This document shows positions 33,078 through 39,747 of a DNA stretch of 43,132 nucleotides, piece by piece (within the stretch, counting starts at the first letter, position 1; each line of letters begins with the position of its first letter). A program made the translations under genes and the position numbers. Under the pieces are notes generated by a model, which ran no database searches, was not told where the DNA came from, and worked only from the letters and a program-made list of their open reading frames with translations. This stretch comes from Candidatus Poseidonia sp. (GTDB taxonomy: Archaea; Thermoplasmatota; Poseidoniia; Poseidoniales; Poseidoniaceae), in contig JASLVM010000012.1 in assembly GCA_030741355.1 (NCBI GenBank), positions 1 to 43,132 of the forward strand, written 5' to 3'.

Positions 33078-35135
33078 ATGGAACACCCCTTGTTTTTGGA
33101 TTACGGCCCGATCCCTGGTTGGGTGATTCTGTTGGTGTTGTTTGGCGTCTCAGGGGGCTTCTTTGGCTACCAAGTGGTCAAAGCCTCTCGTTTGGTCCTC
33201 AAGGGAAAGCCGGAGAACCGATTTGACAACTGGGGTGCTCGAATTTCTGAAGTGCTCACCGGATGGCTGGGCCAGAAGAAGGTCCTCAAGGACCGCGTGG
33301 CTGGCGGCATTCACGTACTGATGTTCTGGGGCTTCCTCATGCTTTCGACCGACATGTTCGATCTCGCAAGCGGTAACCAATTTTCGCAGAAAGTCTTGCC
33401 TGAATTGCTCCGGGGCCCTTGGAACCTTGTGGTTGAAGTTGGCTACACCATCGCCTTTGTTGGTTGTGTCTTGGCGCTGGTCCGGCGCGTGGTGTTCACG
33501 CCTGAGAAACTCAAGGGCAAATCCCAACTTGAAGGCAACGTCATTCTGTTGCTCATCATGACCATCACCACCACCTCCTTTGTCGTTGAAGCCGGCGAAT
33601 CCACGGTATCGTCCACGTGGGAACCCATTGGTTGGTGGGTGGCCAGCACGCTGGTTCCCTCGGCCAGTTTGGTGATCGCCGCCTACTGGGCGCACATGCT
33701 CGCCATCTGTGTCTTCTTGTTCCTCATCCCGCTGTCCAAACACATGCACTTGGTGATGGCCTTCCCGAACGTCTTCTTCCACGACCTTCGCCCCATGGCC
33801 ACCATGGAACCCCTCGCTCGAGGCGAGGACGGTAAAGCGGTCTTGCTCGATGAACTTGACATCGAATCTTTTGGAGCGGTTTCCTACACCGATTTTACCT
33901 GGCGAGACCTCATCGACGGCTGGGCGTGCACTTCGTGCGCTCGCTGCCAGGACGTGTGTCCGGCTTACGCCAGCGGCAAGGCCCTCAACCCCATGCAAAT
34001 CATTCACGACGTACGCCACTACGCCAACGACCACGCTACCAGCATCTTTGCCGATGAATCGCCCGAAGAGGACATCATCGCTCGCTTTGGCGAGGACGCC
34101 ATTTGGGCCTGCACCACCTGCCACGCCTGCGTTGAAGCCTGCCCGATTTACATCGACCACGTGCCTAAACTCACCGACGCTCGCCGCCACTTGATGATGG
34201 AGCGCATGGAGTTTGACGAGAGCGTCGAAGACACCGTCATGCCACTGATGGCCACCATCGAGAATCTTGAATCCGATTCCAACCCCTATGGCCTGCCAGC
34301 TCACGAACGAGGCGACTGGGCAGAAGGCCTCGACGTGAAGGTCGCCGAGCCCGCCGAATACATCTACTTCGCTGGCTGTGCGGCATCCTTCGACGAGCGC
34401 AACAAGAAGGTCGCTAGGGACACCATCAGCATCATGAAAGAAGCCGGTCTTGATGTCGGTATTCTCGGCATGCAGGAAGGTTGCACCGGCGATGCCGCTC
34501 GACGAGCGGGCAACGAGTACCTCTTCCAGATGCTGGCGGAAACCAACCTCTCCACCTTTGAGGAAATCGGCGTGAAGAAGATCGTCGCCTCCTGCCCCCA
34601 CTGCTTCCACACGCTTGGAAAGGAGTACAAGGACTACGGCGGTGAGGACATTGAGGTCATGCACCACTCTCAACTCATCAACCATCTCCAAGTTGAGGGC
34701 AAGTTGCCCCAACCCAAGCATGATGGCACGGTCACCTACCACGACCCCTGTTACCTCGGCCGAATCGGTGGCGAATTGGACGCACCTCGTGACGCCATTG
34801 GTGGTGTTGATGTTGAGGCTGAACGCCACGGGCGCGATTCCTTCTGTTGCGGTGCTGGAGGCGCACAAATGTGGATGGAAGAGCACGTTGACGATGGCTA
34901 CGACCGTGTCAACGTCATCCGTTCAAAGGAATTGGCCGCCACAGGGGCTGAAACCGTCGCTGTGGGTTGTCCGTTCTGTTCGACCATGGTGACCGACGGC
35001 TTGAGCGCCATCGGCTCGGAGATGGAAGTGAAGGACGTGGCCGAACTTGTCTGGGAGCAAATCAAGGCCAACGACGCCAAGATCGAAGCGGCCAAGGCTT
35101 CGGCCGAACCCGCTGCTGAACCCGCTGAGGCCTGA
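33078..35135 (+). CDS. EtfD-like membrane Fe-S oxidoreductase (ETF:quinone oxidoreductase type)
   Basis: The 685-residue protein combines three parts. The N-terminal ~250 residues hold about five or six helices of a NarI-like cytochrome b domain, with candidate heme ligands in GGIHVLMFWGFL, AHMLAIC and LSKHMHLVM. Next are two 4Fe-4S motifs, CTSCARCQDVCP and CTTCHACVEACP. The C-terminal half has CCG/HdrD-type domains with CPHCFHTLGKEY, YHDPCYLGR and FCCGAGGAQMW. This build matches EtfD/EMO proteins that pass electrons from electron-transfer flavoprotein to menaquinone during fatty-acid oxidation; HdrDE-like enzymes are a relative. ATG 33078 is preferred over GTG 33069, with GGTGA just upstream. 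mutY follows 9 bases later. No etfAB is in view. Confidence 0.85.
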   Translation: MEHPLFLDYGPIPGWVILLVLFGVSGGFFGYQVVKASRLVLKGKPENRFDNWGARISEVLTGWLGQKKVLKDRVAGGIHVLMFWGFLMLSTDMFDLASGNQFSQKVLPELLRGPWNLVVEVGYTIAFVGCVLALVRRVVFTPEKLKGKSQLEGNVILLLIMTITTTSFVVEAGESTVSSTWEPIGWWVASTLVPSASLVIAAYWAHMLAICVFLFLIPLSKHMHLVMAFPNVFFHDLRPMATMEPLARGEDGKAVLLDELDIESFGAVSYTDFTWRDLIDGWACTSCARCQDVCPAYASGKALNPMQIIHDVRHYANDHATSIFADESPEEDIIARFGEDAIWACTTCHACVEACPIYIDHVPKLTDARRHLMMERMEFDESVEDTVMPLMATIENLESDSNPYGLPAHERGDWAEGLDVKVAEPAEYIYFAGCAASFDERNKKVARDTISIMKEAGLDVGILGMQEGCTGDAARRAGNEYLFQMLAETNLSTFEEIGVKKIVASCPHCFHTLGKEYKDYGGEDIEVMHHSQLINHLQVEGKLPQPKHDGTVTYHDPCYLGRIGGELDAPRDAIGGVDVEAERHGRDSFCCGAGGAQMWMEEHVDDGYDRVNVIRSKELAATGAETVAVGCPFCSTMVTDGLSAIGSEMEVKDVAELVWEQIKANDAKIEAAKASAEPAAEPAEA

Positions 35136-35144
35136 GGTTGAGGC

Positions 35145-36158
35145 GTGCTGTCAAACAACGACCAGCAGGCGTTGCTGGCGTGGTACGATGAACACCAACG
35201 GGATTTGCCGTGGCGGCAAACCAACGACCCCTGGGCCATTCTCCTCAGTGAAATCCTGTTGCAACAAACTCAGGTCAGTCGAGGGCTGATTTACTGGCAG
35301 CGGATGGTGGAGACGTTTCCCACCGTCGGTTCAATGGCCGCGGCTCCCGTTGATGCCGTCCTGAAGGCTTGGGAAGGTGCGGGTTACTACAGCCGCGCTC
35401 GTCGCCTTCACGCGCTCAGTCAACGCGTGATGATGCCGAAGGCAGAGGGTGGATTCGACGGTCAGTTGCCTTCAACCTACGACGAACTCCTTTCCCTTCC
35501 AGGCATCGGTCCTTACACGGCGGCAGCCGTGGCCAGCATCGCCTTCCGACACCCGGTGGCCTGTGTGGACGGCAACATCCGCCGGGTGATGGCTCGACAA
35601 ACGGCCCAAGCCGACCCCACGCCAAAGCAGGTCCAAGAATGGGCCGACGGTTCGCTAGAAACAGAACGACCCGGGGATTGGAACCAGTCGTTGATGGAAT
35701 TGGGAGCCACGGTGTGCACGCCAAAGCGGTGGGCATGCGGAACCTGCCCTCTTCGAGCATCATGTGCAGGAACTGGAGACCCGGGTGCCTATCCAACACC
35801 AAAGAAACAACGTGTGACTGCGCTTCATCTCGTGGCGGTGGTAGAATTTGCCCTCGACGGCCACCCCGTGTTGCATCAGCGACCGATGTCCGGCATGTTT
35901 GCTGGGCTTTGGGGTCCGATGTACCGAGAGGATGCGATGCCAAAGGACGAGGGCCTGGTCGATTGCGGCACGGTGAATCATCAATTGAGTCACAAGAAGA
36001 TCAAGGTCCAGGTCTATGTCTCTGGTTCATCCCAAGCTCCAAAGGGCATTCGTAGGTCGGATGTAGCGCTTTCAACGCTTGATGAAAAAGTCCTGAACCT
36101 CGCTGCTGAACATGTCTTCGAGGGCGACGATTCTGCAGCGACGAAGGCAAAGGGCTAA
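35145..36158 (+). CDS. mutY: A/G-specific adenine DNA glycosylase
   Basis: MutY removes adenine mispaired with 8-oxoguanine. The N-terminus matches DLPWRQTNDPWAILLSEILL, with the catalytic Glu in LSEILLQQTQV. The helix-hairpin-helix LPGIGPYTAAAVASIAF and the catalytic Asp in VDGNIRRV are present. The 4Fe-4S loop has C-x6-C-x2-C-x5-C (CTPKRWACGTCPLRASC). A NUDIX-like C-terminal domain for 8-oxoG recognition runs from about residue 225, including MSGMFAGLWGPM. The length of 337 residues is normal. The start is GTG 35145; GAGG, overlapping the stop of the upstream gene, supports it. Confidence 0.94.
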   Translation: MLSNNDQQALLAWYDEHQRDLPWRQTNDPWAILLSEILLQQTQVSRGLIYWQRMVETFPTVGSMAAAPVDAVLKAWEGAGYYSRARRLHALSQRVMMPKAEGGFDGQLPSTYDELLSLPGIGPYTAAAVASIAFRHPVACVDGNIRRVMARQTAQADPTPKQVQEWADGSLETERPGDWNQSLMELGATVCTPKRWACGTCPLRASCAGTGDPGAYPTPKKQRVTALHLVAVVEFALDGHPVLHQRPMSGMFAGLWGPMYREDAMPKDEGLVDCGTVNHQLSHKKIKVQVYVSGSSQAPKGIRRSDVALSTLDEKVLNLAAEHVFEGDDSAATKAKG

Positions 36159-36183
36159 ACGAACCCGTCATGACACGACCACC

Positions 36184-36498
36184 GTGTTGTTCAACATCGA
36201 GCGGGACTGGGACGAGATTTCCCTTCGTTTTCGTCAAATGTTTGGTGGTTTGGGTGTCCTTGACTTGAGTGAACACCTGCTCGAATTTTGCTCCCAACCC
36301 CCTGCCGTTCCCACCGGCATCAGTCTTGACCGTCAAGGGCGCCTCTTGGCCAACATGCCGCTTCATTCCATTGAGTCGTCCTTCACGACCGTGTTTTTTG
36401 ATGGCGGCTTGACCTTTCTTCGATTGGAAGGCCCCGGTGCCTCTTACACGTACACCGTACCTTCGGAAATTCTTGCTTTACGTGTTACGTCTGGTTAG
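36184..36498 (+). CDS. Small conserved-looking hypothetical protein
   Basis: I do not recognise this protein. In the frame listed as 36112..36498, the part after the mutY stop begins at GTG 36184 and gives 104 residues (VLFNIERDWDEISLRFRQMF). The middle has a predicted helix, and the C-terminal half looks beta-rich: GISLDRQGRLLANMPLHSIE, TTVFFDGGLTFLRLEG and YTYTVPSEILALRV. There is no signal peptide, membrane helix or cysteine motif. The regular pattern of hydrophobic strands and its placement 25 bases after mutY argue for a real gene. The upstream extension overlapping mutY is probably not translated. Its stop overlaps the convergent gene by 4 bases. Confidence 0.6.
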   Translation: MLFNIERDWDEISLRFRQMFGGLGVLDLSEHLLEFCSQPPAVPTGISLDRQGRLLANMPLHSIESSFTTVFFDGGLTFLRLEGPGASYTYTVPSEILALRVTSG

Positions 36499-37205
36499 GC
36501 GTCTGATGTTGGACTCAGCGCCTTCGCCTCCAGCAGTTCATGCCGGAAGGAAGCCAAACACGTCATGAGGCCGGCCACCAACACGTATTCGGCTGGGGCG
36601 GCGATGCGAATACCGTCTTGGGCTTGGTTGAGGAATTCAACCGTGGTCATGCCGGTCGGGTCAACGCTGTTGGCTGCCGTCTCGAAGGACACGACCATGA
36701 CCACAAAACCCAGAGCGGCCATCGCAAAACCGATGAGACGCAGTCGTCTGCCTTCGGCCGTGGCTTGATGACCCAAGGCGATGTTCGCCAACAAGGCCCA
36801 AACCACACCACCGCCAAACGCCAACATCGCCGTGAGAATATGTGGATTGATGTGATGGTACATGTCAAAATGGCTGACCAGTATCGAATTGAAGGATGCA
36901 AGCAAGCCGATGAGGGTCGCCACGAACCAAAGACGAGGGCGTTGCGCCTCAAGCGTGTGATAGAGGTGCCAAGCATAGGCCATTTGCACGATGCCACCCA
37001 AGGTCAAACCTACCGTGAACACCAGTCCATCAAGGCCCGTGTAGTCGGCCTCGGAAATGAAAAACGGAACGGCTCGAGGTCCGGCGAGCCCGTGGAGGAC
37101 CATCGCGATGACGATGGTCAGCGATGGCACCATGTAGCTGGCTCGAGCCGCGAGCAAGCCTTGATCGTGCGTCAAAGGAAGACGTCGACCGTATCTTGGA
37201 TGCAT
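36495..37205 (-). CDS. Frag1/DRAM-like six-helix membrane protein
   Basis: The 236-residue protein has about six membrane helices. The first loop contains PFFISEADYTGLDGLVFTVG, similar to the P-x-IS-x-P-loop of the Frag1/DRAM/Sfk1 family. Further features are FNSILVSHFDMYHHINPH, which lies between helices and is His-rich, and VMVVSFETAANSVDP. The function is unknown; eukaryotic relatives act in membrane lipid and lysosomal processes, and that role cannot be carried over. ATG 37205 overlaps the upstream gene by 34 bases; ATG 37133 would avoid the overlap but starts inside the first helix. The upstream gene on the same strand is the SDR protein. The family call is tentative. Confidence 0.7.
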   Translation of the reverse strand: MHPRYGRRLPLTHDQGLLAARASYMVPSLTIVIAMVLHGLAGPRAVPFFISEADYTGLDGLVFTVGLTLGGIVQMAYAWHLYHTLEAQRPRLWFVATLIGLLASFNSILVSHFDMYHHINPHILTAMLAFGGGVVWALLANIALGHQATAEGRRLRLIGFAMAALGFVVMVVSFETAANSVDPTGMTTVEFLNQAQDGIRIAAPAEYVLVAGLMTCLASFRHELLEAKALSPTSDA

Positions 37206-38191
37206 GTGTCAAAGTCCTCCCATTCCATACCCAAAACATTCTCCGCTTTGGCACTTGAGTAGTCGGTGTCCCCGCCCATCATGTTCTTTGCCACGGCTCG
37301 GGTGAGGTAGCGTTGGCGCCCAAACACGCCGCCCAACCAATCTTGAAACACAGCCACCGGTACCAAGAAATTTGGAAGACTATACTTGGGGGCTTTTGTG
37401 GTGGGGTTGAGGGTGCGAATTCGTTTGCAGATGGTGGCCAGGGTCAAGTTCGCATGGGGGGCCAAAATGAATCGCCCCTCCGCTTCGTCCACCTCAAACG
37501 CTCGACGATGTGCCTTCGCTACATCACGAACATGCACCACTGACATCGGGAATTTCGGCACCACGGGGTAGCTGCCTGCGATGGCGTCTTTGAAAAAATC
37601 CACACTGGGCGTAGGGCGAACAAATCCTCCTCCAAGCACTGCGGTGGGGTTGATGACCCGCAAATCGAGGTCAAGTTCTTCTGCGAGTTTCCATGCCAGG
37701 CGCTCAGATTGTGTTTTGGCGGTCGTGTAGGGGAGCGATGTGTCCGTGTTCCATGCGTTTTCGTCCTTGGTCCTCCCTTTCGGAGAGGTGCCAACGGCGG
37801 CGGTGCTCGAGGTGTAGACGATCCGTTTGATGCCCACCTCCGAGGCGGCGTGGAGGAGATGAGTCGTGCCTTTGTTGGCCGTATCAAGAATCATCGTGGC
37901 CGTCCCTCGGGTTGAGTAGATGGTGGCGGTGTGAAACAACCCGTCACAGTCGCGAAGCATCTCACTCCAGCCGTCGGCTTCCAAGACGTCGCCTTGAACG
38001 AGTTCCAATCGATCCATGAGACCCAAATCGGCTGCATGGGCCAAAACATGGGCCGTCTTTGATTCGTCATCAAGGTCCCGAACCGAGCCGCGCACGAGGT
38101 ACCCATGTTCCAACAAATCGCGGACGATGTGGTTGCCAATGTGGCCATTGACGCCCGTTACGAAGATTCGCTGTTGGGTCTTCTCCTCCAT
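37172..38191 (-). CDS. NAD(P)-dependent extended SDR oxidoreductase/epimerase
   Basis: The protein has the extended short-chain dehydrogenase fold. The nucleotide motif is FVTGVNGHIGNHIVRDLL (TGxxGxxG), followed by RGSVRDLDDES, a phosphate-region pattern common in NADP users of the dihydroflavonol-4-reductase type. The catalytic site is YTSSTAAVG plus Y-x3-K in YTTAKTQSERLAW. The substrate-side segment INPTAVLGGGF and the domain after residue 200 resemble DFR/3-beta-HSD-type proteins. The length is 339 residues. The substrate is unknown; sterol-like or polyprenoid compounds and small aldehydes are possible for this group. ATG 38191 is divergent from cysS with 68 bases between. Confidence 0.85.
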   Translation of the reverse strand: MEEKTQQRIFVTGVNGHIGNHIVRDLLEHGYLVRGSVRDLDDESKTAHVLAHAADLGLMDRLELVQGDVLEADGWSEMLRDCDGLFHTATIYSTRGTATMILDTANKGTTHLLHAASEVGIKRIVYTSSTAAVGTSPKGRTKDENAWNTDTSLPYTTAKTQSERLAWKLAEELDLDLRVINPTAVLGGGFVRPTPSVDFFKDAIAGSYPVVPKFPMSVVHVRDVAKAHRRAFEVDEAEGRFILAPHANLTLATICKRIRTLNPTTKAPKYSLPNFLVPVAVFQDWLGGVFGRQRYLTRAVAKNMMGGDTDYSSAKAENVLGMEWEDFDTCIQDTVDVFL

Positions 38192-38259
38192 AGGCCACCT
38201 GAGGGGCGCGTCCTGTATGAACCTTCAAGTGCAACCCGTCGTAGGGCGAATTGAGGCCC

Positions 38260-39747
38260 ATGCCCATTCGCCTGCACGACACACGACGCCGAGAAAAGGT
38301 GAACTTCACCACCCTTGAGCCGGGAAAGGTGTCGATGTATGTGTGCGGCGTGACCGTTTACGACCGATGCCATCTTGGTCATGCACGATGCTATCTCGCC
38401 TTTGATTTGATTCATCGTTGGCTTGAATCCAGCGGGTACGATGTTCATTATGTCCAGAATTTCACCGACATTGATGACAAAATCATACAGCGTGCGAACG
38501 AAACCGGTGGCGACTGGAAAGCATTGGTGGACCAAAACATCGAGACCTATTACGAAGACATGGATGCGCTCAACATCCTCCGAGCGGATGATTATCCACG
38601 CTGTACGGAATACGTGGACGACATGATCCGTATTACCCAAGACCTGATTGACAAGGAGCATGCCTATGTCGCCGATGATGGTGTGTATTTTGACGTGGAA
38701 TCGGCACCAGAAAAGTACGGTCAACTGACCGGTCAATCCATCGATGCGGTTCGTTCAGGAGCCGGCGGTCGTGTCGGGGATACCGGCTCGGGTAAGCGTG
38801 ACCACAAGGATTTCGCTTTGTGGAAAGCGGCCAAACCCGAGGAACCGACATGGGATTCGCCCTGGGGGCCAGGAAGGCCGGGTTGGCACATTGAATGTAC
38901 GGCGATGTCCATGGATTACTTTGGCAAGGAGTTTGACATCCATGGCGGTGGCCACGACCTACGATTCCCTCATCACGAAGCAGAAATCTGTCAGGGTGAG
39001 TGCCACACCGGACATTCGCCCGTGGTCCATCATTGGCTTCACAACGGTTTTGTCAACATTGACGGGGAAAAGATGAGCAAATCCCTCGGCAATTTCTGGA
39101 CGATTCGCGACATTCTCACCAAGGTTGATGCCATGGTGCTACGCTTTGCCCTCATCAACGCACATTATCGTTCACCCATCGACATGAACGAAGCCTTGCT
39201 CAACGATGCCGAACGGAATTACAACCGTTTACTGGAGTGCTATGTCGCTTCCCTCAAAGCGCAAGAACATCCGTCACCTGTTGCCCTTCCAAACCCTGAC
39301 CTCGCCTCCTCCCTTCCGCTTGCAAAATCGTTGGGCCTGCTTGAGAAAATGGGTGAAGGGTTCGCCAAGGCGATGGATGACGACTTCAACTCCAGAGAAG
39401 CGGTCGCCAAAGTGTTGGGAATGGTTCGTGAAATCAGCAAGGTCCTCGCCATGGAGATGGAGGCCGCCGACAGAAACGCCTTCGCTCACTATGCAGTTGA
39501 TTTGCTCGAAGAAACAGCCGGACGCGTCCTCGGCGTCTTGCCACCTCAAGACGTGGCCTTGGCTGAGCCCGAGGAGGACCCTCGCAAAGCAGAAATCGCC
39601 GACGAGGTCGAGGACTTGCTCAGTCAGCGTGGTGAGGCCAGAGCCAACAAGGATTGGGCTCTCGCCGACCGAATCCGAGACCAACTGACGGCTTTGGGCG
39701 TGGTGGTGACCGACACCACCAGTGGCCCAGAGTGGGACCTTGCCTGA
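38260..39747 (+). CDS. cysS: Cysteinyl-tRNA synthetase
   Basis: This class I synthetase charges tRNA-Cys. Zn/substrate region MYVCGVTVYDRCHLGHARCY includes the HIGH-type motif HLGH. It then has NFTDIDDKIIQRA, WHIECTAMSM and IHGGGHDLRFPHHEAEICQ with the second set of zinc ligands, and the KMSKS loop in GEKMSKSLGN. The C-terminal helical anticodon domain ends with ANKDWALADRIRDQLTALGV, a typical CysRS end. The length is 495 residues. The ORF track starts at TTG 38251; ATG 38260 (MPIRLHDTRRREK) is the natural start. Its stop codon directly abuts the stop of the convergent amidohydrolase gene. Confidence 0.96.
   Translation: MPIRLHDTRRREKVNFTTLEPGKVSMYVCGVTVYDRCHLGHARCYLAFDLIHRWLESSGYDVHYVQNFTDIDDKIIQRANETGGDWKALVDQNIETYYEDMDALNILRADDYPRCTEYVDDMIRITQDLIDKEHAYVADDGVYFDVESAPEKYGQLTGQSIDAVRSGAGGRVGDTGSGKRDHKDFALWKAAKPEEPTWDSPWGPGRPGWHIECTAMSMDYFGKEFDIHGGGHDLRFPHHEAEICQGECHTGHSPVVHHWLHNGFVNIDGEKMSKSLGNFWTIRDILTKVDAMVLRFALINAHYRSPIDMNEALLNDAERNYNRLLECYVASLKAQEHPSPVALPNPDLASSLPLAKSLGLLEKMGEGFAKAMDDDFNSREAVAKVLGMVREISKVLAMEMEAADRNAFAHYAVDLLEETAGRVLGVLPPQDVALAEPEEDPRKAEIADEVEDLLSQRGEARANKDWALADRIRDQLTALGVVVTDTTSGPEWDLA

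Noticed and set aside
33150-34886. 578-residue minus-strand ORF opposite the EtfD-like gene
   Set aside because: Antisense shadow; the plus-strand protein has complete Fe-S and CCG motifs.
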